Origin: Desulfomonilaceae bacterium
GTDB taxonomy: Bacteria > Desulfobacterota > Desulfomonilia > Desulfomonilales > Desulfomonilaceae
Reading direction: 5' to 3'
NCBI GenBank assembly: GCA_041662605.1
Contig: JBAZSD010000025.1
Span: 1 to 63,596 of the forward strand
Length of the DNA stretch: 63,596 nucleotides
The notes beneath the pieces are model-generated. The model was given only the letters and a program-made list of their open reading frames with translations, did not search any database and had not been told where the DNA came from. Positions 26,316 to 34,480 of the stretch are shown here, piece by piece; the stretch's first letter is position 1; the number at the start of each line of letters is the position of its first letter. The translations under genes were made by a program, and so were the position numbers.

Positions 26316-26373
26316 GCCCATCTCGAAGTGGCAGACATTAATTAATATAGAATTTTACCACAACGGGATGGGC
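26316..26373. terminator. Long imperfect inverted repeat between converging genes
   Basis: GCCCATCTCGAAGTGG (26316-26331) pairs with CCACAACGGGATGGGC (26358-26373) with three non-Watson-Crick positions. It lies between the + strand small gene and the 3' end of cbiH, so a bidirectional terminator is likely. A separate 14-bp palindrome, ACAATTATAATTGT, sits just before it. Confidence 0.5.
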
Positions 26374-26477
26374 TAATTATTACGATTATATGTTCCTCAA
26401 ATGTGCAGGAAACTCATGGCTAAACAAGCTAAATTGACAATCAAGTCATTAAAAATCTTCTCAAATTCTAACAGCCC

Positions 26478-26670
26478 TTCGGATTAATCTGAAAACTTAA
26501 ACCTTGTAACCCCGGGGTGTTATAAACCATCCATCGACAATCTTAGACGATCTGTTCCCAATGATCACAATACTTCTCATGTTGATCTCAAGGTCAAGGA
26601 AATGGTCCAGGTCCGATAGCAGGATAATCTCTTCATCCGTGCCCACCGCTGTGCCTACGCCGACCGGTGT
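26478..26670. repeat. Direct repeat, right copy (cbiH 3' end)
   Basis: This is the partner of 138-330. The copy is part of the complete cbiH gene and of about 19 bases after its stop. See the left copy for the alignment. Confidence 0.8.
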
Positions 26671-27276
26671 TACCCCGTTCCTATATTTCCTGAAGATCTC
26701 AGCGGCTTCATCGAGTTGTCGCGTCCGCCCTTTACTCCTGGGATTATAAAGAGCCACCACAAAATCAGCCCCGGCTACGGCTTCCAGTCTCTGTTTAATC
26801 ATAGACCATGGGGCCAATAAGTCGCTCAGGCTGATACATGCGAAATCCAGCATCAAGGGGGCCCCGAGTCGAGCCGCTGTAGCGGTAGCAGAGGTAACCC
26901 CGGAGACAATTTCAATAGGAAAAGACTTTGCTGAGCCGCTCGCAAGCTCTAACGCAAGACCAGCCATTCCGTAAATCCCGGCGTCACCGGACGATACCAG
27001 GGCAACCGTGGCTCCCTGGTCGGCTCGATCAATGGCCGCTATACACCTCTCGGTTTCCTTGGTCATGCCGGAGGAAATGAGTTCTTTTCCTTCAGTAATG
27101 TCCTTTATTAGATCTAGATAACGTTTGTAACCAACAACGACCTGACTTTGCGTCAGCGCCAATTCCGCGCGCGGGGTTCTGTCCAAAGGGCCGCCTGGTC
27201 CTATTCCAACTACAAAGAGTTTTCCTTTGCCACCGCTATCGTTATCCCGTCGAAGATCCGCTTCTCGATTATTAAT
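26497..27276 (-). CDS. cbiH: Precorrin-3B/cobalt-factor III C17-methyltransferase, ATT start
   Basis: It methylates C17 and drives ring contraction in corrin synthesis using SAM. Family motifs are VVGIGPGGPLDRTP at the N-terminus, VSSGDAGIYGMAGLALEL, SGVTSATATAARLGAP and NPRSKGR, with the end HFLDLEINMRSIVIIGNRSS. The first ordinary start codon, TTG at 27186, falls inside the SAM-loop sequence and would delete it. No ATG, GTG or TTG occurs in frame further up within cbiG. An ATT at 27276 follows AAGGAGG with a 5-base gap and gives 259 residues with a short extra N-terminus, so I take it as the start. It overlaps the end of cbiG by 67 bases. It is the last gene of the cobalamin operon. Confidence 0.85.
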   Translation of the reverse strand: MNNREADLRRDNDSGGKGKLFVVGIGPGGPLDRTPRAELALTQSQVVVGYKRYLDLIKDITEGKELISSGMTKETERCIAAIDRADQGATVALVSSGDAGIYGMAGLALELASGSAKSFPIEIVSGVTSATATAARLGAPLMLDFACISLSDLLAPWSMIKQRLEAVAGADFVVALYNPRSKGRTRQLDEAAEIFRKYRNGVTPVGVGTAVGTDEEIILLSDLDHFLDLEINMRSIVIIGNRSSKIVDGWFITPRGYKV

Positions 27277-27983
27277 TTTGTCCTCCTTCCCGCAAGGAGA
27301 GCCGCGGGCTCCGCCACCGCAGGTAAACCAACCCTATTTTCAACAAAATCCGAATGTTTGAATTTAAGAACGCAGTTTCGTATCTCTTCAGAAGATATTA
27401 TTCTCAAGGGTATTCCCAATTCCTGAGACGCTCTCACAATCCCTTCTTCAGCGGCTTTAATATCGGCTGAACTCAACATCCTCACCTGACTGAGGTTGAG
27501 ATCAGCCTGGTCAAGAGTAACCCTAATGGCTTTTACGATCTCTTCAGATCCAATTCCCTTTCGGCAGCCTATTCCTACGATGAGAGTTTTGAGCGCTTCT
27601 GTGGTGGTTGTGATCACTGGTTCGGCCGACAAGATGTTTGCGACCTGCAAGGCGAGATCATTGGCGCCACCCTCATGTCCACTGACCAGACTTATGGACC
27701 ATCGTCCCAGGACATCTACAACAACCACCGCCGGGTCCTGTTTTTTGTTTCTTAAATGTGGGGCCACAGAGCGAACCGCTACTCCACACGGGGCTATATA
27801 TATGAGTCCTGAGTGTTGTGAAAAAATCTGCGCTGTCAACTCATACACACTGGTAAAGCGTTGAGCTTCCCATGCCCCTGGAACACTCGTATGCAACCAC
27901 ATCCCGGAGCCGGAAATATTGGACTTCAGTTTGGTCGCTACGTTAGCGCCTTCCTTGGACAGGGTAATGACTGCGACCGTCAT
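27210..27983 (-). CDS. cbiG: Cobalt-precorrin-5A hydrolase
   Basis: It opens the delta-lactone of cobalt-precorrin-5A and releases the two-carbon fragment as acetaldehyde, a hallmark of the anaerobic B12 route. The N-terminal part contains APCGVAVRSVAPHL and SLVSGHEGGANDLA. The C-terminal part contains GIGCRKGIGSEEIVKAI. At 257 residues it is shorter than many CbiG proteins because the middle domain is small or absent. The start overlaps the cbiF stop by four bases (ATGA), and its 3' end overlaps the cbiH reading frame. CbiG-CbiH fusions occur elsewhere; here they stay separate frames. Confidence 0.9.
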   Translation of the reverse strand: MTVAVITLSKEGANVATKLKSNISGSGMWLHTSVPGAWEAQRFTSVYELTAQIFSQHSGLIYIAPCGVAVRSVAPHLRNKKQDPAVVVVDVLGRWSISLVSGHEGGANDLALQVANILSAEPVITTTTEALKTLIVGIGCRKGIGSEEIVKAIRVTLDQADLNLSQVRMLSSADIKAAEEGIVRASQELGIPLRIISSEEIRNCVLKFKHSDFVENRVGLPAVAEPAALLAGRRTKLIIEKRIFDGITIAVAKENSL

Positions 27984-28738
27984 GACTCCTTCCCAATGCG
28001 ATACTCGTGTGAAAAAGCCGGATCATAGAGCCTGGAGGGAGGAATATCCCTGGATAGGGCCGGACCAACTATTATCATGGCGGTCTTCTTGATCCCCGCT
28101 TCAGACACTTTTGTCGATATATCGGCCAGAGTCCCCCTGACAATGATCTGATCCGGCCACGACGCTCTGTATACCAGGGCTACCGGACAATCTGATCCGT
28201 AGTGTTCGCTCAGTGTGTCCGCCACATCGTTCAACTTATGAGTTGAAAGGAATATGCACAAAGTCGAGTGGGTTCGGGCCAATATCTTTAGGTCCTGCTC
28301 CTCAGGCATAGGAGTGCGTCCAGATGTGCGTGTAAGGATTATCGTCTGCGCAAACTCGGGCGCAGTCAGTTCAGTCTTCAATGCAGCGGCCGACGCCTGA
28401 AATGAACTCACTCCGGGTATTACTTCATAATCTATACCCAATTGATCCAATTCATTCATTTGTTCCCTGATAGCGCCGTAAATGGAAGGGTCTCCAGAGT
28501 GTAAACGCACCACATCAATGTCCCTGTTTTTTGCTTCAAGGAAAAGTCCCTTGATTTCCTGGAGGTCCAGATTGGCTGAATCATGCATTTCGGCTCCTGC
28601 AGGCAGGAGACTGAGAATATCAGGATTTATCAATGAGCCCGCATAGATACAGATGTGAGTTCGGCGCAGCAATCTATCAGCCTTGACCGAGAGCAATTCG
28701 GGATCGCCAGGCCCGGCCCCAACAAAAAAAACTTTCAT
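27980..28738 (-). CDS. cbiF: Cobalt-precorrin-4 C11-methyltransferase
   Basis: A SAM-dependent enzyme that adds a methyl group at C11 of cobalt-precorrin-4. N-terminal VGAGPGDPELLSVKADRLL and VRLHSGDPSIYGAIREQM are the class III tetrapyrrole methylase motifs. PGVSSFQASAAAL and ILTRTSGRTPMPEEQDL are specific for CobM/CbiF. The length of 252 residues is normal. The start overlaps the stop of cbiL by four bases, and the end overlaps cbiG in the same way, so translation of the three is coupled. Confidence 0.93.
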   Translation of the reverse strand: MKVFFVGAGPGDPELLSVKADRLLRRTHICIYAGSLINPDILSLLPAGAEMHDSANLDLQEIKGLFLEAKNRDIDVVRLHSGDPSIYGAIREQMNELDQLGIDYEVIPGVSSFQASAAALKTELTAPEFAQTIILTRTSGRTPMPEEQDLKILARTHSTLCIFLSTHKLNDVADTLSEHYGSDCPVALVYRASWPDQIIVRGTLADISTKVSEAGIKKTAMIIVGPALSRDIPPSRLYDPAFSHEYRIGKES

Positions 28739-29463
28739 GAGATCTCCTCATCACTTCCGCGAACCAACATCACTGACAAATAACCCCTATCCTCAGCGCC
28801 AGTTTTCAGCGTCCTCAAGTCCTTGACGATTTTCTGATTTTCCAGTCCCACGTGAGAAACAAACACACCGCGTCCGAGAGCGGACGAGTCTTCCAGAATG
28901 TCAAGGATTCGATCAAGACGCTTGCCGATTTTCATTAATACAACAGTTCCTCCAGCGCCAATTGCCCTCTTGACTTCTTCGAGATCATCCGCCGTCGGGA
29001 CAATGGTAACTGACTCTTTCCCTTGCCCTACGGGAAATTCCGAGACTGCGGCCGCAGCGCTGAAAGCCGTAATTCCCGGGACAGTGACTACATCAACGTC
29101 GGGGATTCTTCTACGAAGCGCCTTGAGCATATAGATATATGTCGAATACAGAAAAGCGTCCCCCAGAGTCAGGAAACAAGCGTCTGAACCGCTTTCGAGG
29201 ACCTCGCCGATCTGCCGGGCCGAATCTTCCCACCGTCGGTTGAGTTCCTCTTTATCTGTTGTCATTGGGAAAACTATTTCGTGAATTTTGGCTTCCGGGT
29301 TGACATGCTTGCCGGCGATGGTGAGCGCTAGGCTTCCGCCCTCCTGCCTGGCTTTAGGAACGAACACATGAGAGCATGATTCAAGGATCCTGACACCCTT
29401 GAAAGTGATCAGGTCGGGATCACCCGGTCCCACTCCTATACCGTATAAGACGCCTCGTTTCAT
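28735..29463 (-). CDS. cbiL: Precorrin-2/cobalt-factor II C20-methyltransferase
   Basis: It transfers a methyl group from SAM to C20 of the early cobalt-containing ring. GIGVGPGDPDLITFKGVRIL at the N-terminus is the typical CbiL/CobI opening, followed by LTLGDAFLYSTYIYM and VTVPGITAFSAAAA. The size of 242 residues fits. The ATG start follows AGAAGTG. The gap to cbiD is 42 bases, the largest in this half of the operon. Confidence 0.93.
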   Translation of the reverse strand: MKRGVLYGIGVGPGDPDLITFKGVRILESCSHVFVPKARQEGGSLALTIAGKHVNPEAKIHEIVFPMTTDKEELNRRWEDSARQIGEVLESGSDACFLTLGDAFLYSTYIYMLKALRRRIPDVDVVTVPGITAFSAAAAVSEFPVGQGKESVTIVPTADDLEEVKRAIGAGGTVVLMKIGKRLDRILDILEDSSALGRGVFVSHVGLENQKIVKDLRTLKTGAEDRGYLSVMLVRGSDEEIS

Positions 29464-29505
29464 ATGTTAACACTTCTTTCGGTTACAGGTAAATTCCGGA
29501 TTTAC

Positions 29506-30561
29506 TCATAGCCATGGACTCGTATCCCCGTCCTCGCCCAGCAAATCTCCAGCCATAGTCACTAGAACGACAGTGACGTCGAACCGTTGCCCGATCCGGT
29601 CGTAAATCTTGCTTCGGATCCGAGCTGATAGCTCGTCAGCCAATTTCTTTTGTTCCGCAGGCGGCAGCCCTCGAAAAACGCCCTCTACCGTCAGGGATTC
29701 TGGTGGTCTTGAACCGAGAACCCTTTCAGCAAGTTCCATCACCGCAGGCACGGCGCTCGGTGATCTCGATGAGTGCGTATCCCACCAACCGGCCATAAGT
29801 TTTGCGAGTTTCCCCGGATGTCCCAGCGCCAGCAGCCTTTCGAAGTCAACCTCTGCAGCGAGATCAAGCATGAAACCCCACTCATTGCTAACTTCGATCA
29901 CCTGTTCATCCGCAGGTCTGAACAGCTTTTTAACCGCCTTGTCTCCTATTCGTCCAGGAACAAATGCCGGAAATTTAACTTTACATGCCACGGCCACGTT
30001 CAAAGCGCATTTTAGGGCGTCCTGAAGAGCGGCGCTGCTAAAAGGTCGTACTATACCTGATGTTCCCAGGATGGACAGGCCGCCTTCAATTCCCAATCTC
30101 GGATTAAAAGTCTTTGAAGCAAGCTCTTCTCCGCCTGGGATAGAAATAGTCACGATAACTGCGCGATCCGTAATGTCCCTGATCGCCGTCCTTATCATTA
30201 GCCTGGGTACGGGATTCACGGCCGGCTCACCGGGAGCCACTGAAAGACCTGGTTTTGTAACTGTGCCGACACCTCTGCCCGCCCTGAAGATTACATCATG
30301 GCCATCCGTCCATTGGACCAACACTTTTATCGAGCAGCCATCCGTAACATCCGGATCATCTCCGGCGTCCTTACGGACACAAGCCTCGAAGAAGTCTTTG
30401 CCGCCGTCCATGGACACGATCGGAATTTTTACGTTTGAGCCATCTGGTAAAGTTATATTTACTTCTGAGGGTGATGGTCGGCCGCAAAGAACCATTGTAG
30501 CGGCTTTGGCCGCGGCTGCCGCGCAGGTTCCAGTAGTAAAACCGGTCCGTCCCGAACTCAT
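29506..30561 (-). CDS. cbiD: Cobalt-precorrin-5B C1-methyltransferase
   Basis: It methylates C1 of cobalt-precorrin-5B, a step specific to the anaerobic pathway. The opening GRTGFTTGTCAAAAAKAA and the later GVGTVTKPGLSVAPGEPAVN are strong CbiD signatures. GTSGIVRPFSSAAL and LALGHPGKLAKL follow. The 351-residue length is typical. It overlaps the end of cbiO by four bases (ATGA). Confidence 0.93.
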   Translation of the reverse strand: MSSGRTGFTTGTCAAAAAKAATMVLCGRPSPSEVNITLPDGSNVKIPIVSMDGGKDFFEACVRKDAGDDPDVTDGCSIKVLVQWTDGHDVIFRAGRGVGTVTKPGLSVAPGEPAVNPVPRLMIRTAIRDITDRAVIVTISIPGGEELASKTFNPRLGIEGGLSILGTSGIVRPFSSAALQDALKCALNVAVACKVKFPAFVPGRIGDKAVKKLFRPADEQVIEVSNEWGFMLDLAAEVDFERLLALGHPGKLAKLMAGWWDTHSSRSPSAVPAVMELAERVLGSRPPESLTVEGVFRGLPPAEQKKLADELSARIRSKIYDRIGQRFDVTVVLVTMAGDLLGEDGDTSPWL

Positions 30562-31448
30562 TGAAGCTCAACCTCCGGATGCCTGGTAATGACATCTTCC
30601 GGGATGAGTTCCAGCAAACGCATACGGGCTTCACCTATAGTCAACGGCAGCCCGTTTATAGGCACACCGTCGCTCTCTTTCATCTTGTGAAGCAGAGCGG
30701 CTATGTATGGCAGTCTCAGGCAGGCCTGATTTATCATTTCATGATCACAGAATATTTCATCCGCAGGCCCCTGTTTGAGCACTTTTCCGTGACGCAGCAC
30801 GTATATTCTGTTTGCAAACAGTGGCAGAAGGTCTACCGAATGGGTCGCCAGAATAACCGTGATTCCCTGCTCACGATTCAGACGATTCAAGAGTCTCATC
30901 ATCAGGGCCTCTCCAGCCGGATCAAGGCCTGCGGTAGGCTCGTCCAAAATCAATATTGAAGGTTTCATGGCCAGTACACCCGCCATGGAAACACGCTTCT
31001 GTTCACCGAAACTCAAATGATGAATAGCCCGGCATCGAAGTTCGGAGGCTGCGACGTTTTCCAATGATTCCGTCACACGTCGTTGAACCTCGTCTCTGTC
31101 CAAACCCAAATTTTTGGGCCCGTAGGCCACATCTTCTTCCACTGTAGCCGCAAAAAGCTGGTCAACAGGATTCTGAAGAACCAATCCAATCTGACTGCAC
31201 AAATCCTTTCTTGACAATTCTCTTATGTCATGTCCATTGACCCTGATCTTTCCCGCCTGAGGAGTAAGGAGTCCCACCAGAGTCTTTATCAGCGTGGTTT
31301 TTCCTGAGCCGTTGGATGCCAACATCGCGACAAATTCGCCGGATTCAACCCAGAAATCAACATTATCAAGGGCGCGGGTTCCCTCCTGGTAGGTAAAAGC
31401 CACACCAGAGGCTTCAATTGCAGGCGTCGGCTTCACCTGGACCACCAT
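30558..31448 (-). CDS. cbiO: Cobalt ECF transporter ATPase CbiO
   Basis: The ATP-hydrolysing subunit of the CbiMNQO cobalt importer at the inner membrane face. Walker A is LASNGSGKTTLIKTL, the Q-loop is LVLQNPVDQLFA, the ABC signature is HLSFGEQKRVSMAG, and Walker B is ILILDEPTAGLDPAGE. Its 296 residues fit the family. The signature reads LSFGE, the usual ECF variant of LSGGQ. The frame overlaps cbiQ by 16 bases. Confidence 0.95.
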   Translation of the reverse strand: MVVQVKPTPAIEASGVAFTYQEGTRALDNVDFWVESGEFVAMLASNGSGKTTLIKTLVGLLTPQAGKIRVNGHDIRELSRKDLCSQIGLVLQNPVDQLFAATVEEDVAYGPKNLGLDRDEVQRRVTESLENVAASELRCRAIHHLSFGEQKRVSMAGVLAMKPSILILDEPTAGLDPAGEALMMRLLNRLNREQGITVILATHSVDLLPLFANRIYVLRHGKVLKQGPADEIFCDHEMINQACLRLPYIAALLHKMKESDGVPINGLPLTIGEARMRLLELIPEDVITRHPEVELQ

Positions 31449-32209
31449 TCAACTATGACGTACGACATTAACACCATCGGCGCCCCGACAATAAGACCGG
31501 TGATCTCAGCCCCGGTCATTTTGGGCAAAGGATCAAAAATCAACTTTCCATGATATCCTCGGAGGGTCATCGCCTCATATGTCCTCATTGCCTGGTCCAT
31601 TGATCTGGTAATAACGGTTCCGGCAAGGACACCCATTGATGAAATCGATTTACGAACGCTTGAATATCCCAGACGTAGCTTTTGCGCCTCCGCCACATCC
31701 ACTGTCTGGTCCGCCAAGGTGAATGAATACCTGTAAATGAGCAAGGCTATCTCTACCCATGTTTCAGGGACCTTGAACCATCTCAACGCATGGAAAATCC
31801 TGTGAGCCGGAGTTACCGAACCCAGAAGCAAAATAACACTAACAGCCCCAATAACCCTGGATCCCAGTAAGGCTCCGTGAGCGAATCCCTCTCTCGTAGC
31901 TGTTAGAGTCCAGCCAAAGAGCGAAAAAGAAAACAAACTGTGGCCGGGTGCGCTGAACGTCTGAACGGCGACGAGAGCTGAAACGATTCCCATAGGACCT
32001 AAGAGTCTGACAATGACCAACTTCATCGGTATGCGTAACGCTATCATAGTCGAGACGCATGCGGCAGACACAACAAGAGGAAATATAATCTGTGTCGAGA
32101 ATATAACGGCTAGAATCAAGCATGAAGCGACAATCATTTTCACGCGCGAGTCCATTCGCGTAAACACATTGTCCCTGCATGCGAAAAAGTCGGAAAAAAG
32201 ATCAAACAT
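31433..32209 (-). CDS. cbiQ: Cobalt ECF transporter transmembrane protein CbiQ
   Basis: The membrane T-component that couples CbiO to the CbiMN substrate unit. It has several hydrophobic helices and the T-component coupling motif YEAMTLRGYHG near the C-terminus. VILLGSVTPAHRIFHALRWF and VPETWVEIALLIYRY are also typical. I start it at ATG 32209 (MFDLFSDFF), which overlaps the cbiN stop by 8 bases. The reading frame stays open to 32269, but the longer start would run far into cbiN. Confidence 0.92.
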   Translation of the reverse strand: MFDLFSDFFACRDNVFTRMDSRVKMIVASCLILAVIFSTQIIFPLVVSAACVSTMIALRIPMKLVIVRLLGPMGIVSALVAVQTFSAPGHSLFSFSLFGWTLTATREGFAHGALLGSRVIGAVSVILLLGSVTPAHRIFHALRWFKVPETWVEIALLIYRYSFTLADQTVDVAEAQKLRLGYSSVRKSISSMGVLAGTVITRSMDQAMRTYEAMTLRGYHGKLIFDPLPKMTGAEITGLIVGAPMVLMSYVIVEWWSR

Positions 32210-32492
32210 GCGGTAACCGTTCAACGGGCTCTGATTTAGGTGGAAAAAGTTCCCGATATCGATACCCAAATATAAAGCCGCCTACAGCGCCTGCCACGAG
32301 GAAACAAAAAAGTAACAAATCTCCCTGATCTACGTTGATGAAAGGCTCAGAAGGCTGTCTACCCGCGTCTTTAGCGAACTTTTCAATTACGGCTTCATCG
32401 GTCCCTACCCATTTTGCGTCCTTTTGAAGAAAATAGCCCAGGGCTGTTCCGACGATCAAGGCTACAATCACACCAGCGACTAGTTTTTTCAT
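32202..32492 (-). CDS. cbiN: Cobalt transport protein CbiN
   Basis: A small membrane partner of CbiM that is needed for cobalt uptake. It is 96 residues, with one hydrophobic helix at the N-terminus (LVAGVIVALIVGTALGYFL) and one near the C-terminus (LLLFCFLVAGAVGGFIFGY), the two-helix layout of CbiN. The loop KWVGTDEAVIEKFAKDAG lies between them, on the extracytoplasmic side by family analogy. It overlaps the end of cbiM by four bases. Confidence 0.85.
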   Translation of the reverse strand: MKKLVAGVIVALIVGTALGYFLQKDAKWVGTDEAVIEKFAKDAGRQPSEPFINVDQGDLLLFCFLVAGAVGGFIFGYRYRELFPPKSEPVERLPHV

Positions 32493-33232
32493 GCTGCGCC
32501 TCCTTTTGCCAACATTTGGAGAAATTCCGGGCGGCGAGAATGAATAAAAGAATAAGCTCCAGCCGATACGAACCCTTCAAGGATTCCAAGCGGGATCTGG
32601 GTCGGTGTAAAGGCGAGACATATTGTTACAAACATTTTCCAGAAGGATCCTTCAAAATGAAGCGCTCCAGTCAATATGAACGCTGTCACGCCGTATGTAG
32701 CCCAATCGGAGATCAGGCCCGCGAGAAAAGCCGATATGACCCAGGAAGCCCCAAGCCGTCTGGCCAGAACGAATATTCCGTATCCGGCGAATGATCCAGC
32801 AACACCCATGGAAAAAGTATTAGCCCCTAGTGTAGTCAATCCCCCATGAGCCAGGAATAGGGCCTGTAGGGTCAGAGCAACGCTGGAAACAACCACGCTC
32901 AGCGTAGGACCAATGAGTATAGCGGCGATTCCCGTTCCGCAAGGGTGGGAACATGTTCCTGCCGTGGGAACCGGAATCGGCATGCAGGATATAATGAAGA
33001 CACCTGCCCCTACAAGACCTACCAGCGCCTTGAGATGGGGTTCTTTCTCACTTCTGATCCGCAGATTCCTCAATCCCACAACAATTAACGGAAGAGACGC
33101 GAGGAACCACAGGACAGCCCATCCCATGGGCAGTATACCTTCTGCAATATGCATGGCGTGAACAGGTTCAACGGCGGCCCATAATACAATGACCGCCATC
33201 AGTGTTCCGACGATCCCAAAAAAATTGATCAT
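32489..33232 (-). CDS. cbiM: Cobalt ECF transporter S component CbiM
   Basis: The cobalt-binding membrane subunit of the importer. An N-terminal signal-like helix ends in EPVHA, directly before MHIAEGILPMGW. In CbiM the cleaved N-terminus Met-His supplies metal ligands, so the mature protein probably starts at residue 27. PVPTAGTCSHPCGTGIAAILIGP and HGGLTTLGANTFSMGVAG are the other conserved loops. Its 247 residues and multiple hydrophobic helices fit. The upstream gene, cbiX, ends 12 bases earlier. Confidence 0.95.
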   Translation of the reverse strand: MINFFGIVGTLMAVIVLWAAVEPVHAMHIAEGILPMGWAVLWFLASLPLIVVGLRNLRIRSEKEPHLKALVGLVGAGVFIISCMPIPVPTAGTCSHPCGTGIAAILIGPTLSVVVSSVALTLQALFLAHGGLTTLGANTFSMGVAGSFAGYGIFVLARRLGASWVISAFLAGLISDWATYGVTAFILTGALHFEGSFWKMFVTICLAFTPTQIPLGILEGFVSAGAYSFIHSRRPEFLQMLAKGGAA

Positions 33233-33244
33233 GACTGACCCTCC

Positions 33245-33757
33245 TCAATGAGGCGCATCAGGGTTTTGCTCAAAGAACCTGGCAGCGTCTTCCGGAGTCA
33301 TGGGGACAAATTCGTGCTGGCCTGGGGGAACAGGAAACTGTCGTCTCGGGGGTAAAACCAGTTCCCGGACGTCACAGATATTTTTTGAGGATGAGATCCT
33401 TTTCTCTACAAGATCCACAAGAGCGTCATCGAATCCCAGGTTTGCGCCCAAAACCAGTTTAATTTCCGGGTAATCAGCCGCGATTTCCTGCATCATCTCC
33501 GGGATGTCCAGCACAAGGTGCAGGCCATCGTGAAGAAAGTATGGAATGACCATTACATCTGTCGCCTCCTGAATAACACATTTCTTGAAGATTTCAGGAA
33601 AATGGGGACCAAGTCGGGACATATAACATATCTCTACAATACCATAACCATACTTTGCTCTCAGGCCCTCAGCCACTCTCTCCATGTGCTTTCCCGCGTC
33701 GGGCACGCGGCTTCCATGTCCCATGAGAATGATAGCCTTTTTATTTGAATCACCCAA
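33245..33757 (-). CDS. cbiX: Sirohydrochlorin cobaltochelatase, short CbiX type
   Basis: It inserts cobalt into sirohydrochlorin, the entry step of the anaerobic route. It is 170 residues, the short one-domain form that works as a homodimer. The N-terminal His lies in ILMGHGSRVPDAGKHMERVA and the second metal-site His in VIPYFLHDGLHLVLDIP. A C-terminal tail of about 40 residues (VLPPRRQFPVPPGQHEF and after) is an extension beyond the core fold. The gene sits directly between cbiC and cbiM, joining metal uptake to metal insertion. Confidence 0.92.
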   Translation of the reverse strand: MGDSNKKAIILMGHGSRVPDAGKHMERVAEGLRAKYGYGIVEICYMSRLGPHFPEIFKKCVIQEATDVMVIPYFLHDGLHLVLDIPEMMQEIAADYPEIKLVLGANLGFDDALVDLVEKRISSSKNICDVRELVLPPRRQFPVPPGQHEFVPMTPEDAARFFEQNPDAPH

Positions 33758-33769
33758 TTTTAAGCCTCC

Positions 33770-34480
33770 TTATTTAGCTGACGCAAGAGCGCAAAGGGCG
33801 TGAATTGCGCTAACGGCTAGAGGGCTACCACCACGACGACCGGCCACCGCTATATATGGGATGTCAAGCGCCATGATTTCGTCTTTGCTTTCCACAACAT
33901 GGACGAATCCAACAGGCATGGCTATGACAATAGCGGGTTTGATACCCTCTTCAACAATCAGGCGGTTCAGTTCCATCAATGCGACGGGAGCGTTTCCAAA
34001 TGCGGCGATGGCTCCGTCCAACATCGATTTTGCCTTGCGCACAGCGAAGAGGGATCTGGGAAGTCCGCTCTCTCTCGCAGCCGCAGCGATGTCCTGGTCA
34101 GCGACGTGACATACCAAATCTTCCGATGAATATCCCGGATAGACCTGCTGAAGCCTGGCCATGGATAAGCCGGATCGAATCATGTTGGAGTCGACGAAAA
34201 TCTTTGCCCCTGATTTCAGCGCCCTCCGTGCAGATACTATTGAATCCTGGGAAAACCGTATGAAGTCAATCAAGCCGAAATCAGCCGTTGTATGAACCAT
34301 TCTCCGAACCACCTGCCATTGATCGGGCGAGAAACCGTCTGACCTGGCCTCGGAGTCAATAATTTCAAATGATCTGGTCTCAATCGCTTCGGCGCTCATA
34401 GGGTTTTCGTACAAATCCCTTATTAGAGGTTTTCTGGTGGAGTGAGATTTAATAGGCGCCTCATCAACCTTGTTTTTCAT
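33770..34480 (-). CDS. cbiC: Precorrin-8X / cobalt-precorrin-8 methylmutase
   Basis: It moves the C11 methyl group to C12 to yield cobyrinate. VVRRMVHTTADFGLIDFIRF holds the catalytic His typical of CobH/CbiC. ALKSGAKIFVDSNMIRSGL, GNAPVALMELNRLI and GFVHVVESKD also match. It has 236 residues, with an N-terminal extension of about 20 residues. The gene overlaps the end of cbiA by 17 bases. Confidence 0.93.
   Translation of the reverse strand: MKNKVDEAPIKSHSTRKPLIRDLYENPMSAEAIETRSFEIIDSEARSDGFSPDQWQVVRRMVHTTADFGLIDFIRFSQDSIVSARRALKSGAKIFVDSNMIRSGLSMARLQQVYPGYSSEDLVCHVADQDIAAAARESGLPRSLFAVRKAKSMLDGAIAAFGNAPVALMELNRLIVEEGIKPAIVIAMPVGFVHVVESKDEIMALDIPYIAVAGRRGGSPLAVSAIHALCALASAK

Noticed and set aside
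27186..27186. TTG 27186 as the cbiH start
   Set aside because: It would remove the conserved GIGPGG loop that precedes it in the same open frame.
27210..27290. Programmed frameshift giving a CbiG-CbiH fusion
   Set aside because: No slippery sequence is seen near the cbiG stop, and a strong ribosome-binding site lies at the proper distance from ATT.
29609..30589. Long + strand frames opposite cbiD
   Set aside because: They are complements of a clear gene; no ribosome-binding sites or families.
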